This document shows, piece by piece, positions 39,671-48,054 of a stretch of DNA of 64,000 nt; positions within the stretch are counted from its first letter, which is position 1, and every line of letters begins with the position of its first letter. The notes under the pieces are model-generated. The model was not told the origin of the DNA, did not search any database, and saw only the letters and a program-made list of their open reading frames with translations. Source of the DNA: Vibrio gazogenes (GTDB taxonomy: Bacteria > Pseudomonadota > Gammaproteobacteria > Enterobacterales > Vibrionaceae); NCBI RefSeq assembly GCF_002196515.1, contig NZ_CP018836.1, positions 1-64,000 on the forward strand. Reading direction: 5' to 3'. Made by a program: the position numbers and the translations under genes.

Positions 39671-40942
39671 TTAAAGGTTGAAGTCATACTGAATACCCGC
39701 TTTGACATCCCAATAGTCCAGATCATCGCCTAAAGCACTCCCTGAGCGTTTTTCATTGGCCACATCGGATGCAACGAATGCTCTTAATCCCGTAAGCGGA
39801 CCAGAATTAACTTTGTAGAATACAGCGGCGACGACACCTTTCCCCTTAATAGAAATCGTTCTGTGCGTATCTTCATATCCATCCGTCATTAACGGTGCAA
39901 CCATGACGGAGAAATTATTATTGATCGTATAATTCACACCGATTTGTAAGGAATACATATCTTCTTTATTTCTATCGATACTCAGAGAGCCGACATAACC
40001 AATATCTGTATTCACATTTGTACCGATACCATTTAATACATGGCTGACATAACCCAATCCGCCGAAATAACTTATATCGGCATTGGTATAGGTAATTTTT
40101 CCAGAATAGACTTGGGTATCATTGTGATAACTTGCGGCTTTCGATAAACCACTTAATGACGCGTTCAGTGTCAGGAATTCATAGCGAATATTACTTTGGT
40201 CATCAAACGAATCTTTTCTTTGTAATTTCAATTCAACCTGAGAAGAAACATCATCCTGCCAAGAATAACCCAGATCAACGCGATTCTGGTCATCGTGCCA
40301 ACTACCGGCTAAGAATGCCCGAGGTTCCTTCTTGGAATAGGTTCCGGTACTTGAGTCAAAAACACCTTCATCCCGGACACCGGTTCCGACGTCTGTCCAG
40401 AGGAATACGCGTTGACGCCACATGCCCCACAATTCCACATTCTCGTTGAGATCGTAGTGAACAAGCGCGCCTTCGGATAACGTCGGCATCGTCCGATTGG
40501 AGCCGCTTGAAATCAACGGAACATCATAAGGCAAGCTGCCATAACCACTATCGGTACCAAAGCGACCCACTTTCAACTTGAGATCATCATTGAGCTTAAA
40601 TTTCAGTGCCCCTTGGGTCAGTGAAAAGCTGTCGTATCCTCTTAAGTAACCTCTGGTACTACTTGAGCCATCTGCCCCTAGTTTGTATACATAGTAAGCA
40701 CTGCCGGTGACACCGACAAAGTCAGAGAAATAGTGAGTGTCTAAATCGACCATCGTGCCTTGGACCCACGCATAAATATCTCGACCGCTTGGCCCGGCAC
40801 TCGGTCGCTCGGCTTTACGAAAATCATTTTTTAAACGTAATCGTAATGAATCCGCGTTATTGTCGGGTTCGCTGGCGAAAACCGAAGTGGATAACATTGC
40901 GACGATGACGGCACTCAAAGTTGGGATAAATAATTTCTTCAT
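39671..40942 (-). CDS. uidC: Outer-membrane protein UidC/GusC-like
   Basis: A 423-residue secreted protein with a signal peptide (MKKLFIPTLSAVIVAMLSTS, cleavage after FAS) close to E. coli UidC (about 421 residues): RLRLKNDFRKAERPSAG, GRDIYAWVQG, KVGRFGTDSGYGSLPYD, WGMWRQRVFLWTDVGTG and the terminal YWDVKAGIQYDF. It should help glucuronides cross the outer membrane. AGGAGC precedes the ATG, and it starts 3 nt after the PTS IIC gene, so translation is probably coupled. Confidence 0.93.
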   Translation of the reverse strand: MKKLFIPTLSAVIVAMLSTSVFASEPDNNADSLRLRLKNDFRKAERPSAGPSGRDIYAWVQGTMVDLDTHYFSDFVGVTGSAYYVYKLGADGSSSTRGYLRGYDSFSLTQGALKFKLNDDLKLKVGRFGTDSGYGSLPYDVPLISSGSNRTMPTLSEGALVHYDLNENVELWGMWRQRVFLWTDVGTGVRDEGVFDSSTGTYSKKEPRAFLAGSWHDDQNRVDLGYSWQDDVSSQVELKLQRKDSFDDQSNIRYEFLTLNASLSGLSKAASYHNDTQVYSGKITYTNADISYFGGLGYVSHVLNGIGTNVNTDIGYVGSLSIDRNKEDMYSLQIGVNYTINNNFSVMVAPLMTDGYEDTHRTISIKGKGVVAAVFYKVNSGPLTGLRAFVASDVANEKRSGSALGDDLDYWDVKAGIQYDFNL

Positions 40943-40945
40943 GGT

Positions 40946-42277
40946 TTATGCTCCTTCGTTTACTTTTGTTAAACGAGAAGATTCCGTATCGGAAATATTA
41001 TCCTCGTCCTTTTTCGCTTCTTCACATTCTTTAAGATAAGATTCGTTATCTGCTTTTCTAAAGAATGGGTACCAACAAACAATCTGCACCAGCACAAGAA
41101 ATACCTGCACGACTGCAATTTTCCAGCTACCTTCCATAATACCGTTTAATATAATTGGCATGCCTGAAATAGGTGTAATACCTGCAACTCTCGGAACTAA
41201 ACCAATATATGTGACGAAATAAGCGATGGTTAAACAAATCGCATTTAAAGAAACAAATGGAATAATGAAACGGAAATTGAAGACCATTGGTGTACCAAAT
41301 ACCAATGGCTCACTGATACCAAATAACGCTGGAATAGTTGTGAGTTTCCCTAATTTTTTATAGTGCTGACTCTTTGATGCGAACATCATTAAAAGTGTGA
41401 AACCAATAGCACTCGCGGACATGGTATAAGTGCTCACAAATGCACGGCCGGTAATGTTAGGAAGTGCTTCTCCTGCGGCATATGCGGCGAGTTGGGTGGC
41501 ATCCATTGCGGTAAAAATAGGCAAGACCACCGAATAGATAACCAGCGTACCATGGATACCGAGGAACCATAGCAACTGAGCAAATGTCCACAAGATAAGA
41601 ATCGATATAATATTGCCACCGACACCTTCCAAAGGCGTTTGAAGGAATGAATAAACAAACTGGTGGACACTGCCAAAAGATGTGGACTGAAAAATAACGG
41701 AGATGGCAGTAAAGAAGATAACAGAAGCGAATCCGGGAATTAAACTACTGAAACTATCCGCGACAACAGGTGGGACACTGCTGGGCATTTTTATGGTGAA
41801 GCCTTTCGTCCGAAGATAGATATAGAGCCGGGTAGAGACCATACTGACGACAATCCCGGTAAAAATACCAAATCCTCCGAGCCATTTCATGCCAATCACC
41901 GGCATTCCACTTGGTGAAAGATCCATTGGCGTCACAATGAAAAAGCAGATGAATGCTAATATTGCGCAGAATAATGGATCTTCATCATGTTGTTTGGCAT
42001 AACTACCCGCAATCGAAACACAAAAGATAACCGCTAAAAAGTTCGTTGTGAACATCACGATAAGTTTTAGCGCTGTCGCGACGCCAGATGATGCAATAAA
42101 TTCTTTATATGCATCGATGGGTAGATTCAGGAATAGTGCTGCAAATGCGCCTAATATAGTAATAGGCATGGCGGCCATCATACCGCCTGTAATCCCATTA
42201 ACAAATTTACTGGTTTGAATTATATTTACATATTTATTTATATTTTTAATTAATGGACTATTATTTTTAATATTCAT
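40946..42277 (-). CDS. PTS lactose/cellobiose-family EIIC permease
   Basis: A 443-residue membrane protein with about eight to ten helices. FVNGITGGMMAAMPITILGAF, LWFLGIHGTLVIYSVVLPIF and FGISEPLVFGTPMVFNFRF are the IIC signatures of the Lac/Chb family (ChbC, CelB). It takes up a beta-linked sugar together with the IIB and IIA proteins encoded just upstream. It replaces the GusB symporter in this glucuronidase operon. The gene is AT-rich and its C-terminal 30 residues are acidic. Confidence 0.92.
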   Translation of the reverse strand: MNIKNNSPLIKNINKYVNIIQTSKFVNGITGGMMAAMPITILGAFAALFLNLPIDAYKEFIASSGVATALKLIVMFTTNFLAVIFCVSIAGSYAKQHDEDPLFCAILAFICFFIVTPMDLSPSGMPVIGMKWLGGFGIFTGIVVSMVSTRLYIYLRTKGFTIKMPSSVPPVVADSFSSLIPGFASVIFFTAISVIFQSTSFGSVHQFVYSFLQTPLEGVGGNIISILILWTFAQLLWFLGIHGTLVIYSVVLPIFTAMDATQLAAYAAGEALPNITGRAFVSTYTMSASAIGFTLLMMFASKSQHYKKLGKLTTIPALFGISEPLVFGTPMVFNFRFIIPFVSLNAICLTIAYFVTYIGLVPRVAGITPISGMPIILNGIMEGSWKIAVVQVFLVLVQIVCWYPFFRKADNESYLKECEEAKKDEDNISDTESSRLTKVNEGA

Positions 42278-42310
42278 AAGGGTACCATGCGTAGGAAGAG
42301 GTAAATGTAA

Positions 42311-42616
42311 TTAACCTAATAACAAAAGCGCATCATCAAGGACTTTATCCCCATTCATACTTCCGTAATCGACCATATCAATGACAGCGACTTTGACACC
42401 TTTTTCTTCATATATTCCCCGAATTTTATCTTCTAGATACATAATTTGAGGACCAAGGAGTAATATATCTATATTTTCTTTATATGAATCCAGTTTGCCC
42501 TCGGGCATTGCCAAAACACTAATATCAAGGTTTCTTTTTTCTGCACTGTCTTTCATTTTTTGCATGAGCATTGATGTAGACATGCCGGCAGCACAAATCA
42601 ATATTATATTAATCAT
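42311..42616 (-). CDS. PTS lactose/cellobiose-family EIIB
   Basis: A 101-residue soluble phosphocarrier. The P-loop-like LICAAGMSTSMLMQKMK holds the phospho-cysteine (Cys8). VLAMPEGKLD, LLLGPQIMYLEDKI and VIDMVDYGSMNGDKVL are typical of ChbB. It passes phosphate from IIA to the sugar in IIC. AAAGGTAAC precedes the ATG; gaps to its neighbours are 11 and 33 nt. Confidence 0.93.
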   Translation of the reverse strand: MINIILICAAGMSTSMLMQKMKDSAEKRNLDISVLAMPEGKLDSYKENIDILLLGPQIMYLEDKIRGIYEEKGVKVAVIDMVDYGSMNGDKVLDDALLLLG

Positions 42617-42627
42617 TTTGTTACCTT

Positions 42628-42948
42628 TTATTTACTGTGAATTAATTTATACATATCGATCATTTCAATTGCGAGATCACGAGATGTGATTGCGTTCATT
42701 AAATGATCCTGACCATGAACAATAACTAAAGAAACATTTGAGACATGATTTCCATTTGCTTCTTCGTGGAGTAGATGAGTTTGAAATTGATGGGCTTTTA
42801 ATAGCGCTTCATTTGCTTCTTTAATACATGCATCAGCATCCGAGAATAAGCCCTTCTTTGCACATTGAATTGCCATAATAGATTTACTTTTTGCAAAGCC
42901 ACCATTTACAACCAACTCAGTTACAATATCTTCTAGTGAAATATCCAT
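42628..42948 (-). CDS. PTS lactose/cellobiose-family EIIA
   Basis: A 106-residue helical phosphocarrier of the ChbA/LacF group. The phospho-His lies in LVIVHGQDHLMNAITSR near residue 75. AKSKSIMAIQCAKKG and LLKAHQFQTHLLHEEANG fit the three-helix trimer fold. The start at 42948 follows AGGAG; a TTG two codons upstream is less likely. It is the first of the five structural genes, so the operon carries a complete PTS. Confidence 0.93.
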   Translation of the reverse strand: MDISLEDIVTELVVNGGFAKSKSIMAIQCAKKGLFSDADACIKEANEALLKAHQFQTHLLHEEANGNHVSNVSLVIVHGQDHLMNAITSRDLAIEMIDMYKLIHSK

Positions 42949-43043
42949 TAACAACTCCTATTAACTAAATTACATAATAAACAGACCATAGGAAAACTCT
43001 ACTTAGACATTTTCCTTTTCTAATGTGGAAATTTTCGGTGGTG

Positions 43044-44921
43044 TTATAAAAGAGAGATGAAATTATCGAATGACGGTTCAGCAATTAATTTCTTAACAGC
43101 ATCCTCGTTAAACACAAACCGACTTGTTCTTGCATAGAATGTTTCCTGAGCTTCATTCTCTTTTGATGAAACCGACGTCAGCAGGACAACCTGAACATAG
43201 TTCCTCCCCCACCAAATCGGTTCTTTCAGCACACCGACAATCACAAAATCCTGATCACTGATGATTTTGTAGGGGTGAGGGGTTGCAACCAGATTGCCAA
43301 AGTCCGTTTGACCTAATTCTTCCCTTTTATTGACGGAATCAAGAAATGTCTCAGGTATCTGAATAGACGCAGAAGCAAGCTCGCACAATCGTTTGATGAC
43401 GTCGTCCTTGCTCTTTTCATCAATGTGATTAAAAAATAATTCTCGGCGGTAAAATGTCGTGACAATACTGTCTTTTTCAAACATGTCCGTATATAAATCA
43501 ACTTCCTTACTTTCTAAGAAATGACTGACTTCAACGATAGGAACCGGTATATCGATATCAATTTTTACAGTGGAAAAAACATAGTCAATTTGATGCGCTT
43601 CAAAGTTAAAATCAGCAAGTTCATATGAGGAACATTCAAATATATTATCGATATAGTCTCCGAATGCATTTCTGTATTTTCTGATAATAAGCTGGCTGGT
43701 GCTTTTCCCGGACGAACAGACGATCACAATATTTTTCTTGACCGATCCCTTTCTGTTTTTGTCCAAAGCTAATTCAATCAACATCGCAAAGTAAGTGATT
43801 TCATCTTCACTAATTTGAGTGCCATAGTGCATAGATAATGCAAGGCTTGCGGTACTTGCTAAGGTGAAAGCAAAAGGTAATTCTTTAATGATTTCTAATT
43901 TCAGTGGGTTGGTTACCGGGATGCCGTATTTCATTCTCAGATCAAATGGAACGAGATGCTTACTGATGGATAGTCTAAGGTCGAAGTTTTGAAAGAAATT
44001 AAGATTGTGAGAATCAAGAATCTCTTTGAACATTTTGCTGGTTAAATCATCAATATATCTTGAGATAACCAGGTTGTTGTTTCTTTTATATGCACTGGAT
44101 GGCAGCTTTGCAGATAATAATAACGATAGGTACTGAATTTCTTTCTCTGAAAGATAGGTGTTAAATTCTCGGGCTATACTATCTGAAATTTCATGAGCCG
44201 CTGACAATAAGTCAAGATTTTCTTCATGCTCACAGTTATCAATACTCATGATGTAAAACCCATCTTTGAATCTCTCTAAAGAGATGAAGATATGCTTTAC
44301 TAAATCATCAAGGTAGGAGTCAGACACGGTAATATTTTTACTCATCAGTGTCGTAACAACAAATGTATTGATCGTGTTGATCAAGTCATGTGAAATGTTG
44401 AATTCTGATACATTGAAGTCTCTATCTATGATCTGCTCAGAAATGCACATTCTCTTATGTATTTCATCACCTTCAATCAGGATGCCATAGTTGGGTCTTC
44501 TATTAATTCTTAATTGATAGTGATTTAAAATTGTTTCAACTTTCTTGATGTCAGAGCTGAGCGTATTCCTTGATACATAAATATTGTCACAAATGTCATC
44601 TATCTTTATATAATTGATTCTGGATATTAAAAAAGAGAGTAAAAAGATAACGCGTTCATCGGGTGTTTTAGGGTGTGTAATATCCGAAAGAAAACTACGT
44701 TTGTACTGGGAGAATGCAACCTCATTATGAACAATCAGGGTATACCCCATGTTTGGCTTTGATAGCACTGCAGCACCATGTGCATTCAACTCATCATTCA
44801 GTAATTTGATTCTGTTTCGAACCGTCTTTTCACTCGTGTTGACCTTGTTTGCAATGTTTCTGGCAGACTGATAACAATCCTCTCTCAATAATGTTAGTAT
44901 TTCAGACAACTTATGATTCAT
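43044..44921 (-). CDS. PRD-containing multidomain transcriptional activator (LicR/MtlR-type)
   Basis: A 625-residue regulator. Two helix-turn-helix units are visible (YQSARNIANKVNTSEKTVRN and IDDICDNIYVSRNTLSSDI), then PRD1 (LDDLVKHIFISLERFK), PRD2 (SKHLVPFDLRMKYGI), an EIIB-like domain with Cys in IVIVCSSGKSTSQLI and a C-terminal EIIA-like domain with His in LVATPHPYKI. PTS phosphorylation of these sites reports sugar supply. It lies 95 nt upstream of the PTS-uid genes on the same strand and almost surely controls them. The start at 44921 follows AGGGGTG. Confidence 0.92.
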   Translation of the reverse strand: MNHKLSEILTLLREDCYQSARNIANKVNTSEKTVRNRIKLLNDELNAHGAAVLSKPNMGYTLIVHNEVAFSQYKRSFLSDITHPKTPDERVIFLLSFLISRINYIKIDDICDNIYVSRNTLSSDIKKVETILNHYQLRINRRPNYGILIEGDEIHKRMCISEQIIDRDFNVSEFNISHDLINTINTFVVTTLMSKNITVSDSYLDDLVKHIFISLERFKDGFYIMSIDNCEHEENLDLLSAAHEISDSIAREFNTYLSEKEIQYLSLLLSAKLPSSAYKRNNNLVISRYIDDLTSKMFKEILDSHNLNFFQNFDLRLSISKHLVPFDLRMKYGIPVTNPLKLEIIKELPFAFTLASTASLALSMHYGTQISEDEITYFAMLIELALDKNRKGSVKKNIVIVCSSGKSTSQLIIRKYRNAFGDYIDNIFECSSYELADFNFEAHQIDYVFSTVKIDIDIPVPIVEVSHFLESKEVDLYTDMFEKDSIVTTFYRRELFFNHIDEKSKDDVIKRLCELASASIQIPETFLDSVNKREELGQTDFGNLVATPHPYKIISDQDFVIVGVLKEPIWWGRNYVQVVLLTSVSSKENEAQETFYARTSRFVFNEDAVKKLIAEPSFDNFISLL

Positions 44922-45107
44922 CTGCTTCACCCCTATTATTTTTCTCTATGATATTCCCGCCTGAGACACTACTCCAGATACTGATAAGGTAAACAGATGT
45001 GGAAGAACATTGTGTGAACTTAGACCGTATTTGGCGGCGAATAACATATGCAATTCGTTTTTTCGTATCAAAGAGAGCACAATTCGCGGTAGGCATTGAA
45101 TCCCGGA

Positions 45108-45124
45108 CCAACTAGACTAGTTGG
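45108..45124. promoter_or_regulatory. Perfect palindrome upstream of the yqhD-like gene, possible operator
   Basis: CCAACTAG-A-CTAGTTGG is an exact 8-1-8 palindrome 31 bp before the ATG, where it would overlap a promoter or its start site. The TAGACTAG-type centre resembles operators of some TetR-family repressors, but no such gene is nearby. Confidence 0.55.
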
Positions 45125-45155
45125 CAACAATATTGAGTTAGCATCAGGAGATCGT

Positions 45156-46313
45156 ATGAATAACTTTACTTACTTTAATCCAACCAAAATCCATTTTGGT
45201 AAAGGTCAGATTGCCGCACTGAAAGAAGAAATTGCGCCCAATAGCCGCGTGTTGCTGACTTACGGTGGCGGGAGCATTAAAGCGAACGGTGTCTATGAGC
45301 AAGTGCTCGATGCGCTTCAGGAATGTTCTGTCGTCGAGTTCGGCGGCATTGAACCCAACCCGCATTACGAAACCTTGATCAAAGCGGTTGCGATCGCAAA
45401 ACAAGAGCAGATCGATGTCATTCTGGCTGTCGGTGGCGGTTCGGTGATTGATGGCAGTAAGCTGATTGCCGCCGCTGCATGTTATGACGGTGATTACTGG
45501 GACATCATTACCACCGGTGGTGCTTGTGTGAAGCGCGCTTTGCCTTTGGGCTGCGTGCTGACATTGCCGGCAACCGGCTCTGAGATGAACAGAAACAGTG
45601 TGATTACCCGGGCAGAAACACAAGATAAATTAGCCTTTGGTTCTGATTTTGTGCTGCCGTTATTCTCGATACTTGATCCACAAACCACGTATACGCTGCC
45701 GACCCGACAAATCGCGAATGGTGCCGTGGATAGTTTTGCTCACATTATGGAGCAGTACATGACGTATCCGGTCAATGCGAAAGTCTCAGACCGTTTTGCT
45801 GAAAGCCTGTTGACCAATCTGCTGGAAGACGGCCCGGCAGCGCTGGCGACGCCTGAGGATTATGAGGTGCGTGCCAATCTGATGTGGACAGCAACAATGG
45901 CGCTCAACGGTACGTTGAAAAATGGTGTGCCGTCAGACTGGTCAACCCATGCAATTGGTCATGAACTGACCGCGCTGTATGGTCTCGACCACGCTCAGAC
46001 GCTGGCGATTGTGATGCCTGCATTATGGCGTTACAAAAAAGAGCAGAAAAAAGGCAAACTGTTGCAGTATGCCCACCGCGTACTCAATATTACATCGGGT
46101 ACAGAAGATGAGCAGATCGAGCTGGCGATTCAGAAAACCGAAGACTTCTTCATCCAGATGGGTAATCCAACCCGACTTTCTGACTATAACCTGAGTGAGA
46201 AAGATATTCCGGCAGTGGAAGAAAAACTGACAGCCCACGGCCTGCTTGCGCTCGGAGAGCACCAAGATATAACCCCGCAAGACGCCGCCGAAATATTGAA
46301 ATTAGCGCTGTAA
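45156..46313 (+). CDS. yqhD: Iron-containing alcohol dehydrogenase, YqhD-like aldehyde reductase
   Basis: A 385-residue NADPH-dependent enzyme close to E. coli YqhD (387 residues). MNNFTYFNPTKIHFGKGQIA opens the protein; VLLTYGGGSIKANGVY and ILAVGGGSVIDGSKLIAA are the cofactor site; the metal ligands are in IANGAVDSFAHIMEQY, HAIGHELTALYGLDHAQTLA. It detoxifies short-chain aldehydes from lipid peroxidation and glyoxals. CAGGAG precedes the ATG at 45156. A palindromic operator candidate and a terminator flank it. Confidence 0.93.
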   Translation: MNNFTYFNPTKIHFGKGQIAALKEEIAPNSRVLLTYGGGSIKANGVYEQVLDALQECSVVEFGGIEPNPHYETLIKAVAIAKQEQIDVILAVGGGSVIDGSKLIAAAACYDGDYWDIITTGGACVKRALPLGCVLTLPATGSEMNRNSVITRAETQDKLAFGSDFVLPLFSILDPQTTYTLPTRQIANGAVDSFAHIMEQYMTYPVNAKVSDRFAESLLTNLLEDGPAALATPEDYEVRANLMWTATMALNGTLKNGVPSDWSTHAIGHELTALYGLDHAQTLAIVMPALWRYKKEQKKGKLLQYAHRVLNITSGTEDEQIELAIQKTEDFFIQMGNPTRLSDYNLSEKDIPAVEEKLTAHGLLALGEHQDITPQDAAEILKLAL

Positions 46314-46329
46314 CCGTACAGTGAATCAA

Positions 46330-46368
46330 AACAGCCCAGTGATGAGAACATAACTGGGCTGTTTTTTT
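46330..46368 (+). terminator. Terminator of the yqhD-like gene
   Basis: AACAGCCCAGT and ACTGGGCTGTT (11 bp) followed by a T run. Confidence 0.9.
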
Positions 46369-46534
46369 GTCTGTGGGTTGAGTGTCATATTCCGGTGCCG
46401 CGCTGTTGGCTTATAAAAGTATCGCTCTCGCAAATTGGCACAATTGGTAGGGAATAGACTGCAAATCTGATAACATTCAGGCTCTTCAGTCATCACGTTG
46501 ATAGCACTGGATTTACCTAAGACTAGGAACTATT

Positions 46535-47014
46535 TTGACCAATAATGATATTTTACGCCGTGTACGTTATACATTTGATTTGAAAGACAGTGTAATGACT
46601 GAAATCTTCTCTTTAGCAGACTTGAATGTGACCGATGAACAAGTCATTCGTTGGCTGAAAAAAGAAGACGATGAATCTTTTGTCAAACTTAGCGACACAG
46701 AGTTGGCTGTATTTTTAAACGGTTTTATCAACTTTAAGCGTGGTAAACGCGAAGGTGAGCAGCCTAAGCCAGAAGAGAAATTAAGCAATAATATCGTGTT
46801 TCAAAAGTTACGTATTGCTTTGAACCTGAAAGCTGAGGATATTCTGGACATTCTGCAACTTGTAGATTTTCGTTTAAGCAAGCATGAACTCAGTGCGTTT
46901 TTCCGTAAGCCAGAAAACAAGCATTATAGAGAATGCAAAGACCAGATTCTTCGCAACTTCTTGCTCGGTCTTCAGCATCAGTTGCGTCCGGGTAGTGATG
47001 GATCCGAAGCATAA
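46535..47014 (+). CDS. DUF1456 family protein, YehS-like
   Basis: A 159-residue soluble protein with two copies of the DUF1456 unit: NNDILRRVRYTFDLKD with VIRWLKKEDDESF, and NNIVFQKLRIALNLKAEDIL with HYRECKDQILRNFLLGL. E. coli YehS (about 156 residues) has the same build; the family has no established function. The start codon is TTG, supported by an AGGA element 6 nt upstream and by alignment to the YehS N-terminus. Confidence 0.88.
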   Translation: MTNNDILRRVRYTFDLKDSVMTEIFSLADLNVTDEQVIRWLKKEDDESFVKLSDTELAVFLNGFINFKRGKREGEQPKPEEKLSNNIVFQKLRIALNLKAEDILDILQLVDFRLSKHELSAFFRKPENKHYRECKDQILRNFLLGLQHQLRPGSDGSEA

Positions 47015-47158
47015 AAATTGTTTAAGAGTGATTCGCAACGCATGGCATTTTTACTATGCGTTGCTTTGAACATATGCGTTGCTTTGAATCATTAAAATAT
47101 GATGTGGTGATTCTCGCTGAAACTGCATCTTGAGGTCATTTGGGTATATTCAATATAT

Positions 47159-47530
47159 TTAAGCAAAGCGCTTTTCTAGGTAGTTAATAATATCTGAAGA
47201 TTCATACATCCATTCAACGTTGCCATCTTGTTCAATCCGTAAGCAAGGCACTCTGACTTTACCGCCCCCCTCAAGCAATTCTGTTCGGTATTTTGAGCCT
47301 TCTGACACGTCACGCTTTTCAATCGACAGGTTCAGCTTATACATCGCTCTGCGCGTTTTCGTGCAGAATGGGCAGGCCGAAAACTGGTAAAGGGAGAGGC
47401 CGGTTAGCGCTTGGTTAATTTCTTTTTGTTTTTCGGGGTCGCGCTTTTTTTTAGGACCACGGGTGATGAGATCAACTGCAATAATGATGTAGCCAAGTAG
47501 GTTACGGATGACGTTGATAAGTAATTTCAT
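47159..47530 (-). CDS. Membrane-anchored glutaredoxin/GST N-terminal-like protein
   Basis: A 123-residue protein. One hydrophobic segment near the N-terminus (LLGYIIIAVDLI) is followed by a basic stretch (RGPKKKRD) and a thioredoxin-fold domain with the redox motif CPFC in YQFSACPFCTKTRRAM, a cis-Pro (KVRVPCLRIEQD) and ESSDIINYLEKRF. It probably reduces disulphides or glutathione-mixed disulphides near the inner membrane. An upstream ATG two codons earlier (47536) is possible. Confidence 0.88.
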   Translation of the reverse strand: MKLLINVIRNLLGYIIIAVDLITRGPKKKRDPEKQKEINQALTGLSLYQFSACPFCTKTRRAMYKLNLSIEKRDVSEGSKYRTELLEGGGKVRVPCLRIEQDGNVEWMYESSDIINYLEKRFA

Positions 47531-47536
47531 GTGCAT

Positions 47537-48054
47537 GCTCGCTTGTTCTCAAAAAATAAATGAAGATGGGTCATGCCCAACTGCCGCCATTCTAACGATA
47601 AAATGCTAATAATTTAAGGGCAAGGGAATTGATTCTAAATTGTTGCGATATGTGCACCCTTATGAATAATGGTGTGCTAAGATCAGATGCGAGTTAAATC
47701 AGGGGAAACAACGTATTCAGCAGTATAACAATCAATATTTCTAGCATTTAGATGCTGTTTTTTATTGAAGTATTAGAAAATCTGTTTTTTCGTTGCAAGT
47801 ATTGGATGAACTCAATCTATAAAAAGGAACCTTTATTTTATCGCTGCCTTCTGGCAAGTTTGTGCGTTCTGGTGCTTAATCGATCGATTCAACTGGTACA
47901 TCGCGCGGGACAGATTAATTGCAAAATAGATAGTTATACTGTTAATATCACTTAAAATAAAATTAGAGCACTAAACAATTGCTGCTTTTTTTTACTGATT
48001 TTTACTAATTTTTCGCTTTTGAAAGACATAGAGAACTAACGATTAGGCATTATT
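47537..48054. other. Intergenic region upstream of the BCCT transporter gene
   Basis: About 520 bp, AT-rich. A 67-codon frame at 47752-47955 has no ribosome site and no recognisable similarity. The region should hold divergent promoters, the right-hand one perhaps osmotically controlled. No RNA gene was recognised. Confidence 0.45.

Noticed and set aside
47752..47955. 67-codon frame upstream of the BCCT gene
   Set aside because: No ribosome site, no recognisable domain, and it lies in an AT-rich promoter region.
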